Positions 23,115 to 33,645 of a stretch of DNA of 64,000 bases are shown piece after piece. A program made the translations under genes and the position numbers. Under the pieces are notes generated by a model. The model saw only the letters and a program-made list of their open reading frames with translations, had not been told where the DNA came from and did not search any database. The stretch lies in the NCBI GenBank assembly GCA_039707655.1, contig CM077667.1:57813628-57877627 (forward strand), read 5' to 3'. The first letter of the stretch is position 1. The number at the start of each line of letters is the position of its first letter. The DNA comes from Elymus sibiricus (lineage: Eukaryota > Streptophyta > Magnoliopsida > Poales > Poaceae).

Positions 23115-23533
23115 TGCAGAAGCGTTTTTCTTCTCTCTCTCTTTCTCCTCTTGTTTTCTTCTTCTTATTGCTTATTTGTGTCATTCGGGCAAAATTGGAA
23201 GAAGGATAGGTCTTTCGAGGTTTGCCTCATGGTCTGTATGGTGCGCACTCACTCACACTTATATGGTGGTGTATGTTGGTGGACACTACCTAACACTAAT
23301 ATTTCGACCGTCGGTGATGGTCGTTTCCCCTTCTCCTCTCCCGCAATATACGAAGGTATATATCGAGAGAAGGAGAAGAAGAAATGACCCCCGCGACAAC
23401 AGTCGGGATTCCTCCATCAAGAAGAGACATGAAACTCTCACAAGGAGCTAAGTTTGTCTAAGTGTTAAGTTTGTGTTTCTTTGAGAAAATGAGCCAAGTA
23501 AGTGGCATATTGGGGCTTACCGTCCTCGTCATC

Positions 23534-25934
23534 ACGGAGGTGAGGCACCGGGGTTGCTCGGGCCGGTTTCACCTGGAGAAGGCTGCCCTGGAGAAGGGTC
23601 GTGCGATGCGTTTCGGGAGATATTCTGCACCAAAGATGATTTGCAATGTCTCGTTAGCATGATGACACTGAAAAGATCATTGCATTCAAATGAAACTCAC
23701 CGTTCCAGCCGTGGTAATGACTGGCATCGACGGAGGGGTCTGGCCGGTCTTCTCGCACATAGACTGCACATTTGGTTTTCACAAGTCAATGATATTAGTT
23801 ATTAATGAAACGAACATTAAATGCAAGATTTGACAAATATGAAGAAGAAACTTACCACTAAGAGCTCGTAGATGGCCCGATGAGACGCATCGTTCTGTGC
23901 TCTCTCCTCCTCCAACAACCTAGCTGTCCTCTCCTCCATCTCCTTCTCCTTCGCCGCCATAAGCGCCTGTGTTGCCTCTCTTTCTTTCTGAATAGCAGCC
24001 TGCAACACAACTCCTCGTTAGCATTGTAATCATCTTTGTTCACACACACAACGTAATGAGGAAAGATATCTGAGTCCATATAACTAACCTCGATGGCGAG
24101 CTCGACTGGCCATGGACGAGGCCTTATCTCAGGACAGGAGCTCGTTTGGCGCACCTTGATCTGCTGGAGGTTGCTAGGACAACGTATAAGGCCATCTCCA
24201 ATGGCAATCGAGCCATGGGGCCTCCCGCCGCCAGCTATCATCACCAGCTCTGGATCAATAGGCTCCTGGCTCAGGTTAAAGTCCTCCCCTTTCCTCGCCT
24301 TCCCCTCATCTCTGTACCTCACGAGCTTGTTGTGGGAGGAGATGTTGCCGAACTTCAAGGGATCATCGAGGTCAGACTCAGAGAATGCCTTGACCTTCTT
24401 TTACGAGGCAGTATGGGCCATCGCATAGAGGTCGTACATCTGTGGCACCTCCGTTTTATTATGATGCGCCTAAAAGAGAGAGAGAGGAACAAAGTATTAG
24501 TAAATGGCTCAAGCTAGAATCAAGAATGAATTGCATGAATCATGAAGTTAACCACATACCTAGTTCTGACCAAACTGATTTAAGTTGGTGCTCCCTTGAT
24601 GGTGTGGCACACCAACCATTTTGTTACGCCGGTCCTTGGCATTGTTGTGGACGGATAGCCATTGTTCTGAGCACCACCCATCCACCAACGCCTCCCAACA
24701 ATCCATCTTATCCGCACACCATCTCGGGGGCACCTAAGTTAATAAAGAGATATTTGAGCGCTACGCGTAGGAATCAAATGAAGGAAACTAAGTACAAGGC
24801 CATAAGAATACGTAATTACCTTCATGTAATGCTCCTTCTCCATCTTCTTTCTGCGGCACGTTGACTTCTCCTTCCTAATACGCCGCGAGGCGTAGTAGTC
24901 TCGAACAGCCTGCACCCGAGCCTCGTGCCGAAAGTTTTGCAGTAGGCGCTTGCATTGCTGATCGATAACCTTTGCCGCGGCCTCCTCGTATCCCTCCTGA
25001 CACCTGTAGAAGGTCTGCAATCAAATGAGACAACACTTATTAGTACAATAACTAGCTATTGTTGATTTTTAATTGTGTAAAGGAGAAATTACCCAAAACT
25101 GTCTGATCACCATATTCGCCCTCGTGTGGCACAAAACACCGTCGATCCTGTCCTTAGGCGGGGCCGGTGCCGGCAAGTAGTTCTCCCAGGTCAGTCCTAA
25201 CTCTGGAACCTGACCCTCACCGGGCAACGTGACAAACCCCGGGAAGTTTTGCCTGACAAGGACACCAAGGATGCTGTTGGGCCTGCGGGCATCCTTGGGT
25301 TGATGCCAACCCCTGCAGTATGACAAAGCCAACACATTAGATATTTGAAAAAACGTGAAGGCAAAAGGTTAAAAAAGAGTACATGCACTTACCTCTCCCC
25401 ATCAGGCCTAATCAACCACCTCAGCTCGCGGGTCGCTGGCACGGGCGGGAGTCGTGTCATACCACGCTAGTAGATGGTGGCCCCCTCAGCCACCTCCTCG
25501 TCGCTATCAGAAAAACGATCCCCGCCACCATCAGCATGGCCACTAGGCTCCTCCGGCCAGGTATCCCATGGGGTTTGGCGGGACGTGCCCTCATCCCTAC
25601 TCTGCTCCGGAGTCTCGTGGGACGAAGCCTCTAGGACAGGAGTCTCGTAGGTCGAAGGCTCATCGACCCGAGGGTCATGGACCCGAGTCCGCGTAGCCTC
25701 ATCCTCAGACGGGTCCACCCTAGCAGTCCTGTGCTTGGGTGAATCAGCTGGGGGTGGCGGCGAGGAAGGCGTAGCATCCACCCTACCTTTGCCGCGGCCT
25801 CCTCTCCCACCTCTACTACCTCTCTTCTTCCCCCGACCTCCTCTCACGGGGGTCGACGAAGAAGCGGCCATCGGTGTATGCAGACTAGAGAGCAACGCTC
25901 TCCGGAGAGACTCGGCAGGAATGGAAGTACCCAT
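23534..25934 (-). pseudogene. CACTA-B second protein, Transposase_24-like (Ptta/En/Spm)
   Basis: This is an eight-exon gene on the - strand. Blocks by GT-AG and frame: 25934-25393, 25312-25093, 25014-24820, 24733-24560, 24469-24089, 23999-23856, about 23763-23701, about 23630-23534. Exon 1 is a disordered Arg/Gly- and Pro-rich tail (MGTSIPAESLRR; GRGKKRGSRGGRGGRGKGR). The middle resembles the plant Ptta/En/Spm second protein: LVRQNFPGF, LTWENYLPAP and YYASRRIRKEK in order, a DEPELV-like stretch, then a Glu/Lys/Arg-rich coiled coil (EKEMEERTARLLEEERAQ). In En/Spm systems the second protein binds subterminal repeats. In-frame stops occur in exon 1 at about 25468 and in exon 4 at about 24616, so this copy is broken. 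Exons 7-8 are less certain. Confidence 0.78.
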
Positions 25935-26129
25935 CCCACCACCCTCCGACGAAGGAGCCGCGGAGTGCTATCGACCCTTTCCCACCATCTTTCAACAACT
26001 GCCATGACAAATAGTAAACGAAATTAGTACAACATAAAATTGAATACCGACATGAATAATAAAATGTATATAATTTAAGTGTATCATCATATACCTAACA
26101 TGAACTAAAAGTTGATTACCTGACATGAA

Positions 26130-29100
26130 TTAATAATAATCTTGATCGTCTATATATTCTCCGGGATCAATAAATGCATCATCATCATCACTATCATCAA
26201 TAAATGCATGATCATCATCACTATCAGGAACAACATGTGGAAGGCCTCCTTCATGTAATCGGTTAAGCATTGACAGGTCATCCGCATCAGTAACCTCTTC
26301 TTATTCCGGCTCTTCCTGTTCCGGCTCAGGGGTTAAGTCGGATTAATTGTCGCTGTCTACTTCAATGTTCCGGGGTGAAGTAGAGCGGTTCTTGAAACGT
26401 TTTTTGGAAATACGTGTTTCTTGGAAGAATTCTCCTTCATATGTGTCTTGGTTAATGTGAGGTTCATAATCCTCTTCATTGAGGGAAGGTGGTCTAAAAT
26501 GTGGCGGTACTTCATAAACGACATCCCAACCTTTCAGATTTGGATCAGTTTAGCAGGCCCACGGTAGATAGAAAACTTGGGTCGCCTGTTGAGCCGTAAT
26601 ATAGACATCGGGCACATCTAAATGGGTGCTTTGTTTGATTTCAACTAGCCCTATATGTTCATGAGTACTTCTAGTCTCCTTCGGCTGGAACCAATGACAT
26701 TTGAAGACTACGACGTTCGATGGATTTTCACCATAGAATAGAAGTTCATAAATTGCTTCAACTCTTCCATAGTACTCTGTACCTCCTTCGCCAATAGCAG
26801 AGACACAACAATTTGTAGTCTTTAGGTCGGGCATAGATAGCTCTTTGCCAAAGGTACGAAAGCGATACCCGTTGATGTCGTATCTGTCAAATGAACGGAC
26901 CTTATAGTCAAAACCATTAGCGACTTGTCTCAGCTCGGTGTCCATAGACTCTGAATTAGCCTACAAGTTTAATACGAAAGGATTGTTGCATTAGCCGCAA
27001 ATAAGACGAAGAAATGAAATGGTCCATTAATGGTAATTACCATTTGTTTGAACCAAGAGATGAAACCGGGATAGCCGCCTCCATGCTTCGCCAGGAGCTC
27101 GTACTCTTCGACGGAATCCTTTTGGATGACCACTCCATCCGAGAACTTGGCGACGTATCGACTATATCAAATATCCAGGAATAAGAGCAGTTCTAAGGAA
27201 TTACAAGTTGCGAAACAATAATGTACCGACAACTTACTCGATGTACGGCCGCACTTCTGTTTGGTTGTTGAAGATATACAACGAAATGGTCCGCCATTCA
27301 TCGACATCCAATACTTTTGCTTTAGAAGCACCGGCTAGTGCGAGCTTCCCTTTGAATAGGCTGAGGTTGGATCGACTTTTTTTGGGTTGCCATCATTGTA
27401 CCTAGGCTTCGGATTATGCAAATGACGATTTTTGGCTTCGTAGTGTGCTGTCACGAAGTTTGCCGCCTCCTCAGTAATGAATGCCTTGGCCATCGATGCT
27501 TCAATTCTTCTGCATCCTCTCAGTTGCGAAGCACCAACGATTTTGCACGGGCCTCCCCAATCTTGCCTCGGTCGCGAGATGCAAAATCAAATGCTGCGTT
27601 GGATTAAAGAAGCCCGGTGGAAAGATCTTCTCTAACTTGCATATCAACTCCGACGCCAACTCTTCCATTTCATCTAGCACGCCAGGCGATAGTTCTTTCG
27701 CACAAAGAGAACAGAAGAAATAGCTCAGCTCTGCCAGTACTAGCCATTCATCCTTAGGGATAAAGCCACGCAGCATCACCGACATTACCCGCTCAAGCCA
27801 TATGTGCCAATCATGACTCTTGAGACCAAATATCTTCAGTTTGTCAAGACTCGATCCCCTCTTTAGATTCGCTGCATAACCATCGGGGAACATCAACTGG
27901 ATTTTCACCCACAAGATCATTTCCCTCATAGCCGGCCTTCCAAGATTGAACCATGCCTTTGGCTTTGTCCAGTTCTGCTTTCCTTTCGCTTGTCGCATGT
28001 TTTGTAACGATCTGTCACATAGAGCCTCCTGATCAATTCTAGCCTTAGGATTATCCTTTAACTTCCCCTCTATGCCGAACAATGTACCAAAAATGGCCTC
28101 GGCGATATTCTTTTCAGTGTGCATCACGTCGATGTTGTGTTGGCAAAGGAGGTCTTTGAAGTAAGGCAGATCCGATAAGCATGACTTGTGAGTCCATGTG
28201 TGTTCCGTATTATACCCTTGAAATACCCAGGACGATTTGGATCCGGCTCGAGAGGGTTTAACTGATCCAGGAGCTGTTGGCCTGTCAACGCGGGTGGTAC
28301 AGAGTTTTTGACAACTCTACCTTTGATGAAATTCTTCTTGTCTTTTCTAAACTTATGGCGAGGATCCAGGAACTGTCTATGCATGTCGAAGCAAGAATAC
28401 TTGCGACCCGCCTGCAGCCAACGGAACTGAAGAGCTACCTTGCATGTGGGGCACGGGAACCTTCCATGCACACACCAGCCAACGAATAGGGCATACGTCG
28501 GCAAGTCATGCGTCGAGTACATGTACCACACATGCATTTTGAAGGTTTTTTTGGTAGCGGTGTCGTATGTCTTGATCCCATTATCCCAAGCATGTTGCAA
28601 TTCATCCTTAAGCGGCTGCATGTACACATTCATATTCTTCCTCGGATAGTTGGGCCCTGGAATTATCAACGTTAGGAAAATGTTCTTTCTTTTCATAATC
28701 TCTCCGGGGGGTAGATTGAGTGGAATGACAAATACAGGCCAACAACTGTATTGGGTTGCCGTCATACCAAACACATTGAACCCATCCGTGCTGATGGCGA
28801 CTCGAGGATGCCTTGGATCTGCTGCTTTATCGTTATGTAATGCATCGAAGTGCTTCCACGCAAAAGCGTCTGAAGTGTGTACCAACATCTGATTCCCATC
28901 TGCATCTAGTTCGGTTCTTTTGCCCAATTTGTGCCATATCATCTGTCTGGCCGTCTCTTCGACCATGAAAAGACGTTGAAGTCTTGGTACGATTGGCATA
29001 TAGCGAAGAACGTTAACAGGAATTTTTGTCTGCATCTTCTTACCCATACCGTTGTCTACGACAACATACCTGGAAGACTTGCAAATGGGAGAATAGTTCA

Positions 29101-29755
29101 AGTCCGCATACTCAAGCCTAAATAAGGCACATCCACTCTCACAGGCATCTATCTTCTCATAGGGCATCTTAAGTACACGGAGGATTTTGTCCGACTGGTA
29201 CAGGTTTGCAGGCAGTACATGGCCTTTGGGTAGAAAGCGCCCAAATATTGTCATCATCGCGTTGTAGCATTCTCTGCCCAGGTTGAATTGAACCTTCAGA
29301 GCCATTACTTGCGCGATGGCATCCAGCTGACAAAGCTCAGTGTGCTCATGGAGAGGACGTTTTGAAGACTCCAACATTTCATAGAATGCCTTTGCAGATT
29401 CCTCCATCTCATCGTCCGAATCCCGAGCATCATCAAAGTCTTGCACCATGTCTTCGATCCCGGTACCATGCTCGTCGGTGCGACAACGAACCACCTCAGC
29501 TATGGCACGTTGGGCAGACTCACCATGAAAAGTCCACACCGTATAATTAGGCCTAAAACCCCACTTCTGCAGGTGTTTAACCATTTCACCCTCTGTCTGC
29601 CTTTTAAAGTTGTCGCACCGGGGACAGGGACACCATGTTTTTTCCCGGCCATTTGCAAATGCGGCTCTCACAAACCCCTTGGTATTTGTTAACCATTCTT
29701 TGGTCATGTCTTTCTGACTGGTGTGACCGGTGTACATCCACGCACGATCAGTCAT
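26130..29755 (-). pseudogene. CACTA-B tnp2 transposase
   Basis: It starts MTDRAWMYTGHTSQKDMTKE. Residues 1-90 are the transposase-associated domain with CPCPRC. The tnp2 domain follows (IPVNVLRYMPIVPRLQRLF; DPRHPRVAISTDGFNVFG; LNLPPGEIMKRKNIFLTLII; GWCVHGRFPCPTCK). After a 1-nt frameshift near 28222 come MHTEKNIAEAIFGTLFGIEG and the DUF4218-like LKSHDWHIWLERVMSVMLRG. Another frame break lies near 27505, then IEASMAKAFITEEAANFVTA, an exon at about 27043-27175 (KHGGGYPGFISWFKQM), and a DUF4216-like block (TEYYGRVEAIYELLFY; ATQVFYLPWAC). The acidic tail contains three stops, including TAA at 26550-26552, before a final TAA at 26130-26132. It is about 43.5% into decay by eye only in the sense of several breaks, with most of the long N-terminal frame (543 codons) intact. 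Confidence 0.9.
26133..26549 (-). other. Acidic C-terminal tail of CACTA-B tnp2
   Basis: Read on the - strand this encodes Glu/Asp-rich sequence including DSDDDHAFIDDSDDDDAFID, a short internal duplication. Two further stops occur at about 26343 and 26303. At the DNA level the duplication appears as repeated ATCATCATCACTATC (about 26180-26225). Confidence 0.7.
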
Positions 29756-29888
29756 GTTGCCTAGCTACTGGACACACAAGAAATATATATATAATTCAGC
29801 ATATATATTCATCAGTTAATCAAGTTTGTCAGTTTTATTACGTCCATGCAACCTACACGCTAATAGGTGAAGATAGGTCCTAATCCCA

Positions 29889-30104
29889 CCCGAGTATGTG
29901 TAGATTGGGTTCGTTTTCCCATGCACTGCTCCGGATCCGACGCAGAATTTCGACAGCACCTCCCCGCTGTTCTCATGATACACGTCTCGACAATAAGCAG
30001 AGAGGATGTGTACCCGGAGAACAACAGGGAGGCACTGACGAAATTCTGCATAGGATCCGAAGCAAAGCATACGGGAAAACGAACCCAATCTACACATACT
30101 CGGG
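29889..30104. repeat. 216-bp imperfect palindrome upstream of CACTA-B tnp2
   Basis: The left arm begins CCCGAGTATGTGTAGATTGG and the right arm ends with its exact complement. The arms of about 100 bases match with scattered mismatches (for example GGATCCGA against GGATCCTA) around a short centre near 29997. It lies 134 bases upstream of the tnp2 start on the - strand, within promoter/leader distance. RNA from it would fold into a long hairpin. Confidence 0.9.
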
Positions 30105-30128
30105 CTGTCCATGGATAACGTTGGACAA

Positions 30129-30192
30129 TTCGAAAGGACGGCGGTTATAAATATGCAAAGAAATGCATATTTATAGATGTCGCCCTTTCGAA
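30129..30192. repeat. 64-bp palindrome with TATAAATA on both strands
   Basis: The arms TTCGAAAGGACGGCGGTTAT and its near-complement enclose a small centre. TATAAATATGCA is present at about 30145-30156 on + and, inverted, at about 30163-30174. It could work as a two-way core promoter: the - strand TATA would serve tnp2 at 29755. It sits 24 bases from the 216-bp palindrome. Confidence 0.85.
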
Positions 30193-30521
30193 CGGGAGAC
30201 GCATACTGGTCACGCATACTGATGATTGAAGACACCTATAGCTAGCACGTTTCATCGGCACGAAGACCGGAACAGAGCAAATTAAGTGGGGAGGAGGAGA
30301 AGTCATTTGTGCTCCCCCACAAACGCAGGGGCGGAGCTCGTCCAACGCACGGGGAGGTCATCGAACAACTGCACATTGAAATCCACCCGATCAACACAAA
30401 TATGATGTTTTTTATAACAAAATCGGAAAATATGTGACCTAACTCATATTTACAAAACTATGACCCCGTCGGCCTCTGGAAGGCCGAAAAGCACCTTCCC
30501 GGTCAACAAGAGGCAGAAGAG

Positions 30522-30820
30522 GTGTCGGGGGTCGGGAGTCAGTGCCGTCGAGGGTCAGTGGCGTCGGGGGTCGGTGGCGTCGGGGGTCGGGGGTCAGTGG
30601 CGTCATGTCGGGGTGTCGTGTCTGGGCGTCGTGTCGGGGTGTCGGGGTATCGTGTCGGGGTGTCGGGGAGTCGTGTCGGGGTGTCGGGGCGTCGTGTCGG
30701 GGTGTCGTGTCGGGGTGTCGTGTCGGGGCGTCGTGTCGGGGTGTCGTGTCGGGGCGTCGTGTCGGGGTGTCGGGTCGGGGCGTCGTGTCGGGGTGTCGGG
30801 GCGTCGTGTCGGGTTTTTTT
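30522..30820. repeat. GTGTCGGGGTGTCG-type minisatellite
   Basis: A G-rich array of units close to GTGTCGGGGCGTC, 12-14 bases each, with higher-order variation. It is open in most frames, which produces long meaningless ORFs. The G-runs could form quadruplexes. Confidence 0.92.
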
Positions 30821-30847
30821 TCTTCTAGGTTTTTTCTTTTCTAATAA

Positions 30848-30945
30848 ATAAACCAACTAACCTAAACCTAAACTAACCTAATAAACCAACCTAAACCTAA
30901 ACCTAAACTAACCTAAAACTAAACCTAAACTAACCTAAAAAAACA
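30848..30945. repeat. CCTAAAC/ACCTAA telomere-like simple repeat
   Basis: Irregular units of CCTAAA and AACTAACCTAA resemble, but do not match, the plant telomere unit CCCTAAA. It sits at the same relative place as the ACTAAAAC array in CACTA-A (17685). Confidence 0.85.
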
Positions 30946-30957
30946 AAAAAACTCACC

Positions 30958-31380
30958 TTGGAGGGGCCGGTGGAGGACGGCCGCCGTAGGGAGGACGCCG
31001 GTGCGGCGGTGCTGGAGAAGGTCCACGGGGAGGGGGCGCCGCGGGGAGGTGGAGGCGGTGCGGCGTCGCGGGGAGGGGGCGGCGGGGAGGGGGTGGTGCG
31101 GCGCGCGGGCACATGGTCCGGGGGCGGGGCGGTAGCAGGGGCCGGCGATGGGACTCGGCGGTGTCGGGCGGGGCTGGGGAGGCGGTGCGGCATCGCGGGG
31201 AGCGGGTGGCGGGGAGGGAGCGGCTGTGCGGCGTCGCGGGCACAGGGGCCGGCGGCGGTGCTGGATCGACGGCGGGGCTGGGGCGGCGGGTGGGGCGGTG
31301 CTGGAACGACGGCGGGGCTAGGGCGGAGTTGGTGGGGGAGAGAGAGATCGATGGGGAGAGAGAGGGGGGAAACGGTCACT
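30958..31380 (-). other. GC-rich leader-like block of CACTA-B
   Basis: This very GC-rich block adjoins the right subterminal repeats. On the - strand it begins with CT-rich, leader-like sequence (CCCCTCTCTCTCCCC, about 31350-31367). It is probably the 5' untranslated exon of the tnp2 transcript. Long ORFs on both strands reflect composition. Confidence 0.5.
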
Positions 31381-31404
31381 TAGGGCCGTTGGGGATGGCC
31401 GTTA

Positions 31405-31732
31405 GTTAGCCAGCTCTTTGCCGTCCGCTAGCGGACGGCAAAGAGTGCTCAAGCAGACGGCAAAGTAGCAGCGGACGGCATCCAGGCTGCCCACCTGACC
31501 TAGCCCGCTCCACGGTCCAGTGGGGCCCATCTGGGCTCTTTGCCGTCTGCCTTCAGGCCCTTTGCCGTCGGCTAGCGGATGGCAAAGACTTGGCTGATGG
31601 CAAACTGTGTGTTTGCCGTCCGCCACTCCTGTGCCGTCCGCTTTTTCTAAGCTGACGGCAAAGACCTTCTTTGCCGTCAGCCAGCTGATGGTAAAGAAAT
31701 GGCAGACGTCAAACGTCCTGATTCCAGTAGTG
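31405..31732. repeat. CACTA-B right TIR and TTTGCCGTC subterminal repeats
   Basis: About ten TTTGCCGTC/GACGGCAAA copies in both orientations end in the TIR CCTGATTCCAGTAGTG at 31717-31732. The ACC target duplication follows. Confidence 0.93.
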
Positions 31733-31735
31733 ACC

Positions 31736-32126
31736 CTTTCCAAATATTACATGTAAATCCTTGACCATATCAAGTATGTCATCACCAGTACGGAGGACGG
31801 GCTTCTTCCGGTGTTCTGCCTCACCTTTGAAATGCTTTCCTTTCTTTCTTAAGGCATGCTTGGTCGTAAGAAATCGACGATGTCCCAGGTACACATTCTT
31901 CTTGCATTTATCCAAATATATACTTTCAGTCTCATCTAAACAGTGCGTGCATGCATGGTATCCCTTGTTTGTCTGTCCTGAAAGGTTACTAAGAGCAGGC
32001 CAATCATTGATGGTTACAAATAGCAATGCTCGCAGGTCAAATTCCTGCTGTTTGTGCTCATCCCACGCACGTACACCTTTTTTATTCCACAGCTGTAAAA
32101 GTTCATCAACTAATGGCCTTAGGTAC
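31736..32126 (-). pseudogene. CACTA-A tnp2 fragment (central tnp2 domain)
   Basis: It is open across the whole stretch: RPLVDELLQLWNKKGVRAWD, FDLRALLFVTINDWPALSNL, GYHACTHCLDETESIYL and VLRTGDDILDMVKDLHV. It joins 39652-40485 (…DIDVYL) on one side across the GGTAC site, and 22201 (GPGGQSVP) on the other across the ACC site. Both joins keep the frame. Confidence 0.92.
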
Positions 32127-33645
32127 TGATAACCCATAATTATAGGGGATCAATTGTAGACTTTCTCGATAAGTAAGAGTGTCGAACCCAACGAGGAGCT
32201 AAAGGTAGAACAAATATTCCCTCAAGTTCTATCGACCACCGATACAACTCTACGCACGCTTAACGTTCGCTTTACCTAGAACAAGTATGAAACTAGAAGT
32301 ACTTTGTAGGTGTAACAGAATAGGTTTGCAAGACAATAAAGAACACGTAAATAAAATCTAGGGGCTGTTTAGATAAAGTAACAATTAAGTTAGTTTAACG
32401 AGTATGGAAAAGTGGTGGTAGGAGTTGCGGAATTGTCCCTAAGCAATTGACTACGTTACTAGACCGATAGCAAGTTTTATGTGGGAGAGGCCACTGCTAG
32501 CATGTCATCCCTTACTTGGAATTCTATGCACTTATGATTGGAACTATTAGCAAGCATCCGCAACTACTAACGTTCATTAAGGTAAAACCCAACCATAGCA
32601 TTAAGATATATTGGTCCCCCTTCAACCCCGTATGCATCAATTTCTATGGTAGGCTGAAGCTGCTATCACCCTTGCCCTCCAATACATAGTCCTATCAACA
32701 TACAACTAACCCTATGGTGTGATCCACACGCGCGCTCATATGATGGGCCCCAAAGGACAGCAACAAAACCACAAGCAAATTAAACCAATCATAGCAATTC
32801 ACCAATCACCGATAGGACAACAAAAATCTACTCAGACATCATAGGATGGCAACACATCATTGGATAATAATATGAAGCATAAAGCACCATGTTCAAGTAG
32901 AGGGTACATCGGGTTGCGGGAGAGTGCACCACTGTAGATAGATGGGGGAAGGTGATGGAGGTGTTGGTGAAGATGACGGAGTTGTTGGAGTAGATCGCCG
33001 TCACGATGATGGCCCCGGCGGCGTTCCGGTGCCACTGGGAGAGAGGTGGAGAGAGCCCCCCCTCCTTCTTCTTCTTCCTTGACCTCCCCCCTAGATGGGA
33101 GGAGGGTTTCCCCTCTGGTCCTTGGACTCCATGGCAGCGGAGGGGCGGGAGCCCCTCCGAGATTGGATCTCTCTCTCTGTTTCCTTCTGTTTCTGCGTTT
33201 TCCGATTCTGTCCTTTCACCGTTTCTTATATTCCCGGAGATCCGTAACTCCGATTGGGCTGAAATTTTAACACAATTTTTATCCGGATATTAGCTTTCTT
33301 GCGGCGAAAGAAGGGAACCAACCGCCTTACGGGGTGGCCACAAGCCAGCCTGTCGCGCCCTACCCCCCATGGCGCGCCCCTATGGCTTGTGTGCTCCTGT
33401 TTATTCCACATCCAAGAATTCACATATATTCCAAAAAAAATCTCCGTTAGTTTTTATCCCGTTTGGACTTCGTTTGATATGGATTTTCTACGAAACAAAA
33501 AACATGCAACAAACAGGAACTGGCACTGGGCACTGGATCAATATGTTAGTCCCAAAATAGTATAAAAAGTTGCCAAAATTATATGAAAGTTGTAGAATAT
33601 TGGCATGAAACAATAAAAAATTATAGATACGACGGAGACGTATCA
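32127..33645 (-). repeat. NA2 3' LTR (1519 bp)
   Basis: A direct repeat of 38111-39646. On the - strand the likely polypurine tract CTTGGGGATGC lies next to it at 33646-33656. This copy lacks a CCCCTCGGGCACCG-like segment present near 39380 in the other copy. Confidence 0.93.

Larger units (their letters stand above)
22202..31732 (-). mobile_element. CACTA-B DNA transposon (9.5 kb), structurally complete
   Basis: The terminal inverted repeats share CACTACTGGAATCAGG (22202 on +; reverse complement ending 31732), with the 3-bp duplication ACC (22199-22201 and 31733-31735). Subterminal TTTGCCGTC repeats fill both ends. On the - strand the order is: GC-rich leader, telomere-like and GTC minisatellite repeats, two palindromes, tnp2 (29755 to 26130), and a Transposase_24-type second gene (25934 to about 23534). 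It inserted in the tnp2 coding sequence of CACTA-A. Its TIR and subterminal motifs differ from those of CACTA-A, so it belongs to another CACTA family. Confidence 0.95.

Noticed and set aside
29889..30104. MITE or fold-back transposon insertion
   Set aside because: No target-site duplication or recognised TIR flanks the palindrome. It is kept as an inverted repeat.
30848..30945. Interstitial telomere repeat
   Set aside because: Units are CCTAAA/CCTAA and irregular, not CCCTAAA, so it is treated as a simple repeat of the transposon.
30460..31409. Long ORFs rich in Arg/Gly/Cys or Pro/Ala
   Set aside because: They are produced by the GTC minisatellite and GC-rich leader in nearly every frame, which indicates composition and not coding.
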